Positions 1-8,442 of a stretch of DNA of 43,670 nucleotides are shown here, piece after piece. This DNA is from Betaproteobacteria bacterium (GTDB taxonomy: Bacteria; Pseudomonadota; Gammaproteobacteria; Burkholderiales; Thiobacillaceae): positions 1 to 43,670 of the forward strand of contig JAGUXX010000283.1 of assembly GCA_020061585.1 (NCBI GenBank), in the 5' to 3' direction. Under the pieces are notes generated by a model that saw nothing but the letters and a program-made list of their open reading frames with translations, was not told where the DNA came from and searched no databases. Numbering within the stretch: the stretch's first letter is position 1; every line of letters starts with the position of its first letter. The translations under genes and the position numbers were made by a program.

Positions 1-1
1 A

Positions 2-313
2 TGGGCTTGGCAGTATGTGTTTCCGGCAGCCAGCTTTTCTACTGACCCGCGTTCCGGAGCAGTGCGGCGACATCATGTGGATGACAAACGGGTGCAGCGA
101 GCGGTGAAGTTGGCGGCGGCGAAGGCGGGCATTGCCAAGCAAGTCAGCCCACATGCGCTGAGACACTCCTTTGCAACCCACCTCTTGGAAGGCGGTTACG
201 ATATCCGCACCGTGCAGGAACTGCTCGGCCATTCCGATGTTTCGACAACGATGATTTACACCCATGTGTTGAACAAGGGCGGGCGCGGGGTGGTGAGTCC
301 GCTGGATCGGTGA
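2..313 (+). CDS. intI: Integron integrase IntI, C-terminal part (cut by window edge)
   Basis: This is the last ~103 residues of a tyrosine recombinase; the start lies left of the window. The frame is open from base 2 and reads WAWQYVFPA, the typical sequence before the C-terminal catalytic block of integron integrases. Visible catalytic parts are [12 protein letters not shown] (the HxxR motif), LGHSDVSTT and the nucleophile Tyr in MIYTHV, followed by the common IntI ending [11 protein letters not shown]. IntI recombines attC and attI sites to capture gene cassettes. Because intI is normally transcribed away from attI, the attI site and any cassette array should lie to the left, outside the window. 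An ordinary phage or XerC-type integrase is less likely because of the WQYVFPA and GVVSPLD motifs. Confidence 0.88.
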   Translation, partial: WAWQYVFPAASFSTDPRSGAVRRHHVDDKRVQRAVKLAAAKAGIAKQVSPHALRHSFATHLLEGGYDIRTVQELLGHSDVSTTMIYTHVLNKGGRGVVSPLDR

Positions 314-350
314 GTCGAGGCGGGTAGTTTCGACTTGCGCGCCGACTTGG

Positions 351-656
351 CTACGCCACTTCCTGTTGAAACACACGAATCCTCGGAGCGATTTTTTCCT
401 TTAATTCGCGAACGGCCATCCGCATGTCGTATTCGCTTTGCAGATTCAGCCAGAACCGCGGTTCCATATTGAAAAACAGGCCAAGCCGCAATGCGGTATC
501 CGCCGTGACAGGGCGGTTGCCGTTGATCAGTTCGCTGATCCGGCTTGGCGAGACGTCGATGTCGCTGGCGAGTCTGCGGGAAGTGATGTTGAGGGGGTTC
601 AGGAAATCCACCAGGAGAATTTCACCGGGATGAATTTCGTCAAGCAATTCCGCCAT
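351..656 (-). CDS. higA: HigA-family antitoxin (XRE helix-turn-helix), apparently orphan
   Basis: 101 residues, beginning MAELLDEIHPGEILL. HPGEIL with a following LN is the signature of the HigA/VapI addiction-module antidote family. A helix-turn-helix follows (RRLASDIDVSPSRISELINGN), then VTADTALRLGLFF and FWLNLQSEYD, all typical. HigA binds DNA and neutralises the HigB mRNA interferase encoded just upstream. Here only 156 bases separate it from the end of prfC, too little for a ~92-residue higB, and that space holds a palindromic repeat. Just before the ATG, in one frame, lies QI-stop-PDYQES, which vaguely recalls a HigB tail; that reading is speculative. The family assignment is firm, the loss of the toxin is inferred. 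Confidence 0.85.
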   Translation of the reverse strand: MAELLDEIHPGEILLVDFLNPLNITSRRLASDIDVSPSRISELINGNRPVTADTALRLGLFFNMEPRFWLNLQSEYDMRMAVRELKEKIAPRIRVFQQEVA

Positions 657-695
657 TTTGGATTCCTGATAATCCGGCTAGATTTGTGCATGAAA

Positions 696-753
696 CCGTA
701 GGGTGCGCCGTGCGCACCGATAGGCTGAATGGTGCGCACGGCGCACCCTACGG
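696..753. repeat. Palindromic repeat, GTAGGGTGCGCC family, copy 1
   Basis: Two 23-base arms (696-718 and 731-753) are perfect inverted complements around a 12-base loop. The core reads GTAGGGTGCGCC and then GTGCGCACC. Near-identical copies occur at 23268-23323 and 39576-39632. This copy lies downstream of prfC and upstream of the higA start, so it could act as a terminator or mRNA-protecting hairpin for prfC. Confidence 0.9.
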
Positions 754-812
754 TCTGCGGCCCGCAAACTTGCCTTCCGACATCGTTCGGCGGAAGGCGC
801 GATAAGGCTGCC

Positions 813-2441
813 CTACAACTGTTGCCCGTGTTCCCGCGTGTTGTGGAATTTGACCTTCGGCCAGCGTTCCATCGCCAGGCTTAGATTGACGTGGTTGTCG
901 GCGAGATAGACCAGGTTGTCGTCGACATCGCGCGCCAGGCGCATCTGCTGGGCTTTGACGAATTCCGCCAGATGCGCGGCGTCGTCGCAGGTCACCCAGC
1001 GGGCGGTGTGGATGCCGGAGCGTTCGAACACCGCATCGACGCCGTATTCGGCTTTCAGGCGATGTTCCACCACTTCGAACTGCAACTGGCCGACGGCGCC
1101 CATCAGCAGGCTGCTGTCGACCAGCGGCGCGAAGACCTGGATCGCGCCTTCCTCGCCGAGTTCGCGCAGGCCTTTCTGCAACTGCTTGGATTTCAGCGGG
1201 TCGCGCAGCCGCGCCTTGCTGAACATGTCCGGCGCGAAGTAGGGGATGCCCTTGTAGGTGAGCAGTTCGCCTTCGGTCAGCACGTCGCCGATCTGCAACT
1301 GGCCGTGGTTGTGGATGCCGATGATGTCGCCGGCATAGGCTTCTTCCATGCGGGTGCGTTCGTTGGCCATGAACACCACGGCATTGGCGATCTTCATTTC
1401 CTTGTTGGTGCGGCGTTGTTTGACCTTCATGCCGGGCGCGTATTGGCCGGAACAGACGCGGAAGAAGGCGATGCGGTCGCGGTGGTTGGGGTCCATGTTG
1501 GCCTGGATCTTGAACACGAAGCCGGTGAACGCCGGCTCGTCCGGTTCGACCTGGCGCACTTCGCCGTTCGCCGTGACCGCTTCGCGCGCGACCGGCGCCG
1601 GCGCCCAGTCGACCAGCGCGCGCAGCACTTCACGTACGCCGAAATTGTTGATACCGGAACCGAAGAACACCGGCGATTGTTTGCCGGCAAGGAAGTCGTC
1701 GAGATGGAATGCCGCGCCGGCGCCGCGCACCAGTTCGATTTCGCCGTCCATGGTCTCGAATTCCATCAGGTACTGCTGGCGCAGCTCCTCGATCTGCGCG
1801 CCGCGCAGGGTTTCTACTTCCTGGCCGGATTTTTCCTCGCCAGGGGCGAAGCGCAGCACTTCGTCATTGATCAGGTGATACACGCCATGAAAGCGCTTGC
1901 CCATGCCGATCGGCCAGGTCACCGGCGCACAATGCAGTTTCAGCACCGATTCGATCTCGTCGAGCAGTTCCAAGGGGTCGCGCACTTCGCGGTCCATCTT
2001 GTTGATGAAGGTGATGATCGGCGTGTTGCGCAGGCGGCAGACTTCGAGCAGTTTGATGGTCTGCTCTTCGACGCCTTTCGCCGCGTCTACGACCATCACG
2101 GCGGCGTCTACGGCGGTCAGCACGCGATAGGTGTCTTCCGAGAAATCCTTGTGGCCGGGGGTGTCGAGCAGGTTGATGACGCAATCGTCATAACCGAACT
2201 GCATCACCGAACTGGCCACCGAAATGCCGCGCTGCTTTTCCACTTCCAGCCAGTCGGAGGTGGCGTATTTGCCGCTCTTGCGCGCCTTCACCGTGCCGGC
2301 CATCTGGATCGCGCCGCCGAACAGCAACAGCTTCTCGGTCAGCGTCGTCTTGCCCGCGTCGGGGTGGGAAATGATGGCGAAGGTGCGCCGTTTGGCGACC
2401 TGGCGGGCAATATGGGAGGCAAGCGGGGTGTCGGGATTCAT
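813..2441 (-). CDS. prfC: Peptide chain release factor 3 (RF3)
   Basis: 542 residues, close to the ~529 of E. coli RF3. This translational GTPase removes RF1/RF2 from the ribosome after peptide release. The G domain shows G1 [15 protein letters not shown], the RF3-type switch sequence [25 protein letters not shown]3 DTPGHKDF and G4 INKMDRE. The C-terminal [16 protein letters not shown] is also RF3-typical, which separates it from EF-G and TypA. The ATG at 2441 ([14 protein letters not shown]) is preferred because the longer reading begins with TTG inside the hairpin at 2474-2501. No strong Shine-Dalgarno sequence is visible. The Tim44-like gene upstream ends in that hairpin, so prfC is probably transcribed separately. 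Confidence 0.96.
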   Translation of the reverse strand: MNPDTPLASHIARQVAKRRTFAIISHPDAGKTTLTEKLLLFGGAIQMAGTVKARKSGKYATSDWLEVEKQRGISVASSVMQFGYDDCVINLLDTPGHKDFSEDTYRVLTAVDAAVMVVDAAKGVEEQTIKLLEVCRLRNTPIITFINKMDREVRDPLELLDEIESVLKLHCAPVTWPIGMGKRFHGVYHLINDEVLRFAPGEEKSGQEVETLRGAQIEELRQQYLMEFETMDGEIELVRGAGAAFHLDDFLAGKQSPVFFGSGINNFGVREVLRALVDWAPAPVAREAVTANGEVRQVEPDEPAFTGFVFKIQANMDPNHRDRIAFFRVCSGQYAPGMKVKQRRTNKEMKIANAVVFMANERTRMEEAYAGDIIGIHNHGQLQIGDVLTEGELLTYKGIPYFAPDMFSKARLRDPLKSKQLQKGLRELGEEGAIQVFAPLVDSSLLMGAVGQLQFEVVEHRLKAEYGVDAVFERSGIHTARWVTCDDAAHLAEFVKAQQMRLARDVDDNLVYLADNHVNLSLAMERWPKVKFHNTREHGQQL

Positions 2442-2473
2442 GGCAATGGGATGTCGAAGCAGTCTCAGAAAAC

Positions 2474-2501
2474 GCAAAAGCGGCCAGCCGGCCGCTTTTG
2501 C
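2474..2501 (-). terminator. Rho-independent terminator of the Tim44-like gene
   Basis: Perfect 12-base arms (GCAAAAGCGGCC at 2474-2485, complement at 2490-2501) enclose a 4-base loop. Read on the minus strand, the stem ends in CTTTTGC followed by GTTTTC, giving a U-rich tail. It lies 15 bases past the stop of the gene ending at 2517 and before the prfC start. Confidence 0.75.
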
Positions 2502-2516
2502 TGTGGCGCAAGGATA

Positions 2517-3431
2517 TCAGTTGTTCTGCTGAATACCCGCAACCACCCAGCCCTGATTGCCGGTGAGCGGCTTGGTCAGATGCCAGACTTCGTCGAACGA
2601 GATGGTCGTGGCGTTGTCTTCACGCAGCGTGCCGTAAAACCGCACGCTGACGATCTGGCGGTTGCCTTCTTCCAGCGCTTCCAGGGTTTCGGCGTTGATG
2701 GTCATCACTTCCGTGTGCTGTTGCTGACCCTGGCGCTCGTCGATGTCCAGCTTCAGTTCGGCATACATCTCCGGCGTGGTGAACTCGCGCAGATCATCCA
2801 GATTGCCGGCGTCGTTGGCGGCCTGCATGCGGATGAAGTTGACCTTGGCTTGGCGGGCGAAGGCGACTTCGTCGAAACCGGGCGGGAAGCTGGGCGCGGG
2901 CGCGGCGGCTGACGTTGCTTCGGCATTGCCCTGGCCGGATTGGTCATAGATGCTGCCTGGCACGACGGAACCGCCGGCGGGGGCTTCGAAGCGCATCGGC
3001 TGCGCTGCGTTCTGGTTCGCACCGGCGCCTTGGCCCGCGTAATGCATCGGGCGCTGCATCGCCGGTTTGTTGCGGTTGAGGAACCAGCGCACCAGCATGA
3101 ACGCCGCGAACGCCAGCAAGGCGATCATCAGCATGTTGGCGACGCCTTCACCGAGGCCGAAATGCGACAACAGGGCGGCGATGCCGAGACCGGCGGCGAG
3201 GCCGGCGATCGGACCCATCCAGTTGCGTTTCGGCGTGGCGCCGGCGGCGGCATTCTGCGGCGGGGTTTGGGTTTGCTGAGTCGATTGATTCGGGGTGGCT
3301 TCACGCTTTTGCGGCGCATCGCGCTGCATGCCGAATGATTTGCCGCCGCCCATGCGTTTTGCTTCGGCGTCGAACACGGGTAGACCGAAGGCGAAGAAAA
3401 CCGCGAAAAGTGACAGAAGAATACGTTGCAT
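2517..3431 (-). CDS. Tim44-like domain protein, membrane-anchored
   Basis: 304 residues. The N-terminus is a signal peptide or membrane anchor (MQRILLSLFAVFFAFGLPVFDAEA). A Gln/Pro/Ala-rich linker follows, with the family-typical KRMGGGKSFGMQR, then two hydrophobic stretches (WMGPIAGLAAGLGIAALLSHFGLGEG and MLMIALLAFAAFMLVRWFLNR). The C-terminal ~130 residues (FDEVAFARQAKVNFIRMQAANDAGNLDDLREFTTPEMYAEL and the rest) form a Tim44-like fold. This architecture is common in Betaproteobacteria as a conserved membrane protein of unknown role; link to protein import or respiratory-complex assembly is by homology only. The ATG at 3431 is chosen because it opens the signal peptide; the in-frame stretch before it is not signal-like. 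Confidence 0.85.
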   Translation of the reverse strand: MQRILLSLFAVFFAFGLPVFDAEAKRMGGGKSFGMQRDAPQKREATPNQSTQQTQTPPQNAAAGATPKRNWMGPIAGLAAGLGIAALLSHFGLGEGVANMLMIALLAFAAFMLVRWFLNRNKPAMQRPMHYAGQGAGANQNAAQPMRFEAPAGGSVVPGSIYDQSGQGNAEATSAAAPAPSFPPGFDEVAFARQAKVNFIRMQAANDAGNLDDLREFTTPEMYAELKLDIDERQGQQQHTEVMTINAETLEALEEGNRQIVSVRFYGTLREDNATTISFDEVWHLTKPLTGNQGWVVAGIQQNN

Positions 3432-3538
3432 CGAGTGAATCTCCAGGTTGAAACAGTTTCGATCAGATGCCGCCGCAGCGGCGTTTATCAAGTGGCGGGC
3501 ATTGTACCTGTCATGGATGACAGATAGGTTCTCGGAGG

Positions 3539-4801
3539 TCAGTCAGGTCGGGAAGGTTCCCGGGCGCGACCGCGCAACCAGGCCAGGACCCCATTGCCGG
3601 CGACGAAGCCGCTGGCGAAACAGGCGGTCAGCAGATAGCCGCCGGTGGGCGCTTCCCAATCCAGCATTTCACCGGCGCAGAACACGCCGGGCAGGGCGTT
3701 GAGCATCAGCTTCGCATCCATCGCCTCGAAGCGCACGCCGCCGGCGCTGCTGATCGCTTCATCGAGCGGACGCGGGGCGGTCAGCGTCAGCGGCAAGGCC
3801 TTGATCGCGGCGGCGAGCCGCAGTGGGTCGGCATATTCGTCGCGGCTCAGGCACTCGCGCAACAGTCCAGCCTTGACCCCGGTAATGCCGGCGCGGCTTT
3901 GCAAATGGCTGGACAGCGAACGCGAACCGCGTGGATGCGCGACTTCCGCGATCACCCGCTGCAAGGTCTTGCCCGGCGCCAGATCGAGGTGTACCCGCGC
4001 GCTGCCGGTGGTTTCAATGACATCGCGGATGGCGGCGGAAGCGGCGTAGATCAGGCTGCCTTCGATACCGTGCTCAGTGACCACAAACTCGCCCTGGCGC
4101 TGAAACTCGCCGAACGTCAGTCGCGCCGATTTCAGCGGCTGGCCGGCGAACCGCGCGCGAAAATGCGCGCTCCAGCCGACATCGAAGCCGCAATTCGACG
4201 GTTTCAACGCCGCCACGTCCACGCCGCGCGCCCGCAACAGCGGTACCCAGGCGCCATTCGACCCAAGCCGCGCCCAACTGCCGCCGCCGAGCGCCAGAAT
4301 CGCGGCATCGAATCGCCGGGATGTTTCGCCTTCCGGCGTGGCGAAGCGCAAGCCGCCTTGCGCATCCCAACCCAACCAACGCTGCCGGACGTGGATCTTC
4401 ACGCCGCCGCCGCGCAATCGATGCAGCCAGGCGCGCAGCAACGGCGCGGCTTTCATGTCGGTCGGAAAAACCCGGCCGGAACTGCCGACGAAGGTTTCGA
4501 TGCCGAGGTCATGCGCCCAGGCGCGCAGATCCGTCGGCGCGAACGCCGCCAGCCAAGGCTCAATCCGGCGCTGGCGCTGGCCGTAACGCGACAGGAACAG
4601 CGGCAATGCTTCCGAGTGGGTCAGATTCATGCCGCCCTTGCCGGCCAGCAGGAACTTGCGCCCGACCGACGGCATCGCATCGAACAGTTCGACCTCGATG
4701 CCGGTTTCGGCCGCGCCCTGGCTCAATACTTCGGCGGCCATCAAGCCGGCCGGGCCGCCGCCAATGACGGCGACGCGGAAAGGGGTGAGGGATACGGTCA
4801 A
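3539..4801 (-). CDS. BaiN/HI0933-type NAD(P)/FAD-dependent flavoprotein
   Basis: About 420 residues. An N-terminal FAD-binding Rossmann motif (VAVIGGGPAGLMAAEVL) is followed by FDAMPSVGRKFLLAGKGGMNLTHSE, the hallmark GRKFLxxGxGxxNLTH of this family. The C-terminus has the second FAD site (GVFCAGEMLDWEAPTGGYLLTACFASG). Sequence and length match the flavoprotein subgroup formerly called PP_4765/YhiN-like; the substrate is unknown. The start is uncertain: a TTG at 4801 puts the FAD motif about nine residues from the N-terminus, as usual for the family, while a GTG at 4837 would add 12 residues and crowd the divergent tatD start. Confident on family, not on function. Confidence 0.85.
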   Translation of the reverse strand: MTVSLTPFRVAVIGGGPAGLMAAEVLSQGAAETGIEVELFDAMPSVGRKFLLAGKGGMNLTHSEALPLFLSRYGQRQRRIEPWLAAFAPTDLRAWAHDLGIETFVGSSGRVFPTDMKAAPLLRAWLHRLRGGGVKIHVRQRWLGWDAQGGLRFATPEGETSRRFDAAILALGGGSWARLGSNGAWVPLLRARGVDVAALKPSNCGFDVGWSAHFRARFAGQPLKSARLTFGEFQRQGEFVVTEHGIEGSLIYAASAAIRDVIETTGSARVHLDLAPGKTLQRVIAEVAHPRGSRSLSSHLQSRAGITGVKAGLLRECLSRDEYADPLRLAAAIKALPLTLTAPRPLDEAISSAGGVRFEAMDAKLMLNALPGVFCAGEMLDWEAPTGGYLLTACFASGFVAGNGVLAWLRGRAREPSRPD

Positions 4802-4842
4802 GATGGTTCTAATCTGAAATGGACGTGCGATTATCACGGCAT

Positions 4843-5640
4843 ATGACTAGCGACATGCCTCCGACGCTGATCGACACCCATTGCCATCTCGATGCCGGCG
4901 AGTTCGCCATCGACCGCGACGCGGTGTATCTGCGCGCGCGCGCTGCCGGTGTGGCGACGCAGATCATCCCCGCCGTCAGCCGCGCCAACTTCGCCGCTGT
5001 CGAAGCCGTGTGCCGACGTTATCCCGGCTGTCTGCCGGCCTGGGGCATGCATCCGATGTACATCCATGTCCACCAGGATGCGCATCTCGACGCCCTGCGC
5101 GCCGCCATCGCCGTCTGGCGGCCGGTGGCCATCGGCGAGATCGGGCTGGATCTGTTCGCGCCCGGGCTGGACTTGGCGATCCAGGAGCGTTTCTTCGTCG
5201 CGCAACTCAAGCTCGCCCGCGAGCATGATCTGCCGGTGCTGTTGCATTGCCGGCGCGCCAATGATCAGGTGCTCAAGCAATTGCGTCGTTTCGGCATCAA
5301 GGGCGGCATCGCCCACGCTTTCAGCGGTAGCCGCCAGCAGGCCGAGGCCTATCTGAAGCTGGGCTTCAAACTCGGCTTCGGCGGCGCGTTCACCTGGACC
5401 CGGGCGACCAATCTGCGGGCGCTGGCGGTTGCATTGCCGCTTGATGCTCTGGTGCTGGAAACCGACAGCCCGGACATCGCGCCGGCCTGGGTCGGCAAGG
5501 GACGCAACGAACCGGCGGAGCTGGCGCGCATCGCCGCCTGTCTGGCCGAACTGCGCGGCGAAAGCCCGCAAGAAATCATCCGGCGGACCAGCGCCAACGC
5601 CCGGGCGGTGCTGTTTATCGATAATCCAGACGCAGCGTGA
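4843..5640 (+). CDS. tatD: TatD-family metal-dependent hydrolase (putative DNase)
   Basis: About 265 residues with all TatD-family metal-binding motifs in order: LIDTHCHLD near the N-terminus, GMHPMYIHVHQ, IGEIGLD, LHCRRA, IAHAFSGS and LETDSPDIAP. Members are TIM-barrel hydrolases with nuclease or deacylase activity. This one is nearer the YcfH/YjjV group than a proven TatD, so the symbol is a family label. Starts at 4843 or 4855 both place the HCH motif close to the N-terminus; neither has a clear Shine-Dalgarno sequence. Its 3' end overlaps the convergent lipoprotein gene by 26 bases. Confidence 0.9.
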   Translation: MTSDMPPTLIDTHCHLDAGEFAIDRDAVYLRARAAGVATQIIPAVSRANFAAVEAVCRRYPGCLPAWGMHPMYIHVHQDAHLDALRAAIAVWRPVAIGEIGLDLFAPGLDLAIQERFFVAQLKLAREHDLPVLLHCRRANDQVLKQLRRFGIKGGIAHAFSGSRQQAEAYLKLGFKLGFGGAFTWTRATNLRALAVALPLDALVLETDSPDIAPAWVGKGRNEPAELARIAACLAELRGESPQEIIRRTSANARAVLFIDNPDAA

Positions 5641-6157
5641 ACCAGTCGCCCAACGCCGCGCGTATCTCGCCCGAGGTCAGATGCCGCATGATGGGAATGC
5701 CCGAGGCGTTCTGATTGCTCATGCAGCTCAGCGCCCGTACCGGTTGCACGCCATCGCGCAGCCGGAACGTGGTCTTGTAATAGATGTGGGTCGGGCCATC
5801 GTCGTCGCCGAAGCTGACCCGCCGGACCTGCCAGGTGGAACGCAACGGGGCCATGCCGGCCAGGGTTTCGACGCTGCGCGTGACGGCGGTGATCTCGAAG
5901 CGACCGGGCGAGACGGTCTGGGCTGTCGGACTGACGCTATCGATTTCGAACACGCAGAATGGATCCTGTTCCTGCACCGCGTTGCGCGCCACGATCCGCC
6001 CGTATTGCAGGCGAGCGGTCGCCGCATTCGGTTCGATCGGCAAAGTTCTGTCGAGCCGCAATTCGCCCAGCGCGGTCTGACCGACCCCCGGGCCGCTGGC
6101 GCAGGCGGTCAACAGCAGTGCAACAGGCAGCAGAGTCAAGGTATGGGCGTAACGCAT
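5615..6157 (-). CDS. Putative lipoprotein of unknown function
   Basis: 180 residues. It starts with a short signal sequence ending in a lipobox (LLLTAC, Cys at ~19), so it is probably a lipid-anchored envelope protein. The mature part (VFEIDSVSPTAQTVSPGRFEITAVTRSVETLAG and so on) carries Cys at ~68 and ~145 that could form a disulfide. I do not recognise a named family. It converges with tatD and shares 26 bases with it. It diverges from hslR with only 18 bases between the two starts, so the two promoters must overlap the coding regions or lie very close together. Confidence 0.75.
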   Translation of the reverse strand: MRYAHTLTLLPVALLLTACASGPGVGQTALGELRLDRTLPIEPNAATARLQYGRIVARNAVQEQDPFCVFEIDSVSPTAQTVSPGRFEITAVTRSVETLAGMAPLRSTWQVRRVSFGDDDGPTHIYYKTTFRLRDGVQPVRALSCMSNQNASGIPIMRHLTSGEIRAALGDWFTLRLDYR

Positions 6158-6175
6158 GCGGGTTATGATGCGACT

Positions 6176-6607
6176 ATGTCGCGACAAGTTCCAGCAAATT
6201 CTTTGGCCCTCAGCGGCGCGCGTGTGCGCATCGACAAATGGCTTTGGGCCGCGCGGTTTTTCAAGACGCGCGGTCTGGCGCAAGCGGCGGTGGAAGCGGG
6301 ACGTGTGCGTCTGGTCGGCGCCGGAGAGCCGGGCGACCGCGTCAAATCCAGCCGCGAGCTGCGCGTCGGTGACCTGTTGCGGATCCAGGTCGGCGATCTG
6401 GTGTGGACGGTCTCGGTGCTGGGTCTTTCCGAGCAGCGCGGACCGGCGCCGGTGGCGCGGCAACTCTACGCGGAGTCGGCGCAAAGCCAGGCCGAGCGTC
6501 TGGCGCGGATCGTGGCCGCGAAAGAACAGGCTGAACCGAGCAGCGGCATCAAGGGACGGCCGACCAAAAAGGACCGGCGACAGATCCATCGGTTCAACGA
6601 AATCTAA
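6176..6607 (+). CDS. hslR: Heat shock protein 15, S4 RNA-binding domain
   Basis: 143 residues, against ~133 for E. coli Hsp15. The S4 domain begins VRIDKWLWAARFFKTRGLAQAAVEAGRVRLVG, the diagnostic Hsp15 sequence. The tail is basic (GRPTKKDRRQIHRF), as in the family. Hsp15 binds stalled 50S subunits that carry nascent peptidyl-tRNA and helps recycle them. The ATG at 6176 is the natural start; an upstream in-frame extension only reads through the antisense of the lipoprotein gene. The next gene starts 18 bases downstream, so they may be co-transcribed. Confidence 0.92.
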   Translation: MSRQVPANSLALSGARVRIDKWLWAARFFKTRGLAQAAVEAGRVRLVGAGEPGDRVKSSRELRVGDLLRIQVGDLVWTVSVLGLSEQRGPAPVARQLYAESAQSQAERLARIVAAKEQAEPSSGIKGRPTKKDRRQIHRFNEI

Positions 6608-6625
6608 AACACCAACAGCGTGAGC

Positions 6626-7855
6626 ATGACGGATAGAAACATGGAAACAGTGGATTGCGTGATTGTCGGCGCCGGCGTCAGCGGCCTGGTGGCGGCGGCC
6701 GGCATGGCCCGCGCCGGTCGCCAGGTGGTGGTGCTGGAAGCTTCGCCCCGAGTGGGCGGTTGCATCCATAGCTGGCATTTGCGTGACGAAATCGCCCCGG
6801 GTGGCGAGGGCGCTGATTTCTGGCTGGAGCTTGGCGCCCACACCGCCTACAACTCCTATTCGCAGTTGCTCGTCGCCCTGCGCGAGCGCGGCCGGCTGGA
6901 CGATCTGCTGCCGCGCGAAAAAATGGGTTACAGCTTCGTCGCCCGCGATGGCCGGTTGCAATCGCCGCTGAAGCGCCTGAATTTTCTGCAAGCGGCGGTT
7001 TCGTTGCCGTTCGGCATCGGCCGGGCCAAGCCGGGACGCAGCGTCGCGGAATGGTTTGGCGGCCTGCTCGGACGTGGCAATTACCGGCGGCTGCTGGCGC
7101 CGGCGTTCGCGGCGGTGTTGTCGCAACCGGCGGATGCCTTTCCGGCCGAGTGGTTGTTCCGGCGCAAGCCGAGGCTGGCCGAAGCGCCGCGCAAGTACAG
7201 TTTTCCTGGCGGTTTGCAGGGGCTGCTGGAAGCGCTGGCCGAAGGCGCGGCGTTCGATTTGCGATATCAAACCGCCGCCGCCGCCGTGACGCGCACTGCT
7301 TCGGGCTTCCAGGTTCAGTCCGCGGCGGGGCCGATAGCCTGCCGGCAATTGATGCTCGCCGTGCCGGTCGATGTCGCCGGCGTGTTGTTGAACGAGGTGT
7401 ATGCCGATATCGCCAACGAATTGCGCGCTTTCCCGATGTCCAGCAGCGAAGCGCTGGGCGTGGTGCTGCCGGCGGGCGTATCGGCGATCAAACCGGTGGC
7501 CGGTCTGATCGGCCTGAATGACGACTTCTGGTCGGTGGTCAGCCGCGATCCGATTCCCCACGATACCTTGCGCGGCTTCACCTTCCATTTTCGGCCCGGG
7601 CGCCTGAACCGCGAGGAGAAGTTGGCGCGCGCCGCCGCCGTGCTGGGTGTGCGCGCCGGCGATTTTCTGCATGTCCGCGAAACCCTGAACCGTTTGCCGG
7701 CGCCGGGAGTCGAACATCCACGCCGGGTCGCGGCGCTCGACGCCAAGCTCGCGGGTGAACCGCTGGCGCTGCTCGGCAACTATCTCAACGGCTTGTCGAT
7801 CGGCGATTGCGCGGAGCGCGCGGCCAAAGAAACCGCCCGTCTGCTGGCTTTGTAA
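6626..7855 (+). CDS. Protoporphyrinogen-oxidase/amine-oxidase-like FAD enzyme
   Basis: About 409 residues. The N-terminus has the dinucleotide-binding motif VIVGAGVSGLVAAAGMARAG followed by VVVLEASPRVGGCIHS, the GG doublet of the PPO/MAO superfamily. The C-terminus has LLGNYLNGLSIGDCAERA, the FAD-contacting GNYxxGxSxxDC seen in HemY-type oxidases. At ~410 residues it is a little shorter than canonical HemY. It could be an oxygen-dependent protoporphyrinogen oxidase or a related enzyme; I cannot decide from sequence alone. Starts at 6626 or 6641 are both possible. It lies 11 bases before the DJ-1 gene. Confidence 0.82.
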   Translation: MTDRNMETVDCVIVGAGVSGLVAAAGMARAGRQVVVLEASPRVGGCIHSWHLRDEIAPGGEGADFWLELGAHTAYNSYSQLLVALRERGRLDDLLPREKMGYSFVARDGRLQSPLKRLNFLQAAVSLPFGIGRAKPGRSVAEWFGGLLGRGNYRRLLAPAFAAVLSQPADAFPAEWLFRRKPRLAEAPRKYSFPGGLQGLLEALAEGAAFDLRYQTAAAAVTRTASGFQVQSAAGPIACRQLMLAVPVDVAGVLLNEVYADIANELRAFPMSSSEALGVVLPAGVSAIKPVAGLIGLNDDFWSVVSRDPIPHDTLRGFTFHFRPGRLNREEKLARAAAVLGVRAGDFLHVRETLNRLPAPGVEHPRRVAALDAKLAGEPLALLGNYLNGLSIGDCAERAAKETARLLAL

Positions 7856-7866
7856 AGGAGACTCTC

Positions 7867-8415
7867 ATGGCAAGTGTGCTGATTCCCCTGGCCCCCGGTT
7901 TCGAAGACCTGGAGGCGGTCACGCTGGTCGATCTGCTGCGTCGTGCCGGCATCGAAGTCGTTACCGCCGGCTTGCAACGCGGATTGATCGAAGGCAGCCG
8001 CGGCACCCGCATCGAACCGGATGCCTATCTCGATGAGGTGTTGACGCGCGACTTCGATCTGGTCGCGTTGCCCGGCGGCCTGCCCGGCGCGGAACATCTG
8101 CGCGATGATGCGCGGGTGCAGGCGCTGCTCAAGCGCATGGCCGCCGCCGGGCGTTACACCACGGCGATCTGCGCCGCGCCGATGGCCTTGGCGCAAGCCG
8201 GCCTGCTCGACGGCAAACGGGCGACCGCCTATCCCGGCGTGCTGGAAAAACTCAAGCTGAGCGATACCTTCATTCAGCCCGGCGCGGTAGTGGTGGATGG
8301 CAAAGTGGTCACCTCGATGGGGCCGGGCACGGCGATGGATTTCGCCTTGACCCTGGTCGAACTGCTGGTCGGCGCGGATGTGCGCCGACAGGTGGAGAAC
8401 GGGCTGGTTCGATAA
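7867..8415 (+). CDS. DJ-1/PfpI (YajL-like) family protein
   Basis: 182 residues. The flavodoxin-like DJ-1 fold is shown by VLIPLAPGFEDLEAVTLVDLLRRAG (with the conserved acidic residue of GFEDLEA), LVALPGGLPGAEHL and the nucleophile elbow AICAAPMALAQAGLLDGKRAT, whose Cys is the reactive family cysteine. Length and motifs match bacterial YajL/DJ-1 proteins, which act as chaperone/repair enzymes for glycated or oxidised targets. The start is supported by AAAGGAG six to seven bases upstream. It is probably co-transcribed with the FAD enzyme before it. Confidence 0.92.
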   Translation: MASVLIPLAPGFEDLEAVTLVDLLRRAGIEVVTAGLQRGLIEGSRGTRIEPDAYLDEVLTRDFDLVALPGGLPGAEHLRDDARVQALLKRMAAAGRYTTAICAAPMALAQAGLLDGKRATAYPGVLEKLKLSDTFIQPGAVVVDGKVVTSMGPGTAMDFALTLVELLVGADVRRQVENGLVR

Positions 8416-8442
8416 CGACGGTCACTGCAAGGAGAAGACAAG

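Noticed and set aside
891..2912. A 673-codon open frame on the plus strand opposite prfC and the Tim44-like gene
   Set aside because: It is rich in His, Gln, Arg and Ala without family motifs and mirrors genes with clear conserved domains; it is a by-product of GC-rich codon use.
6158..7717. An extension of the lipoprotein frame to about 700 codons
   Set aside because: Only the last 180 codons begin with a signal and lipobox; the remainder is antisense to hslR and the FAD enzyme.
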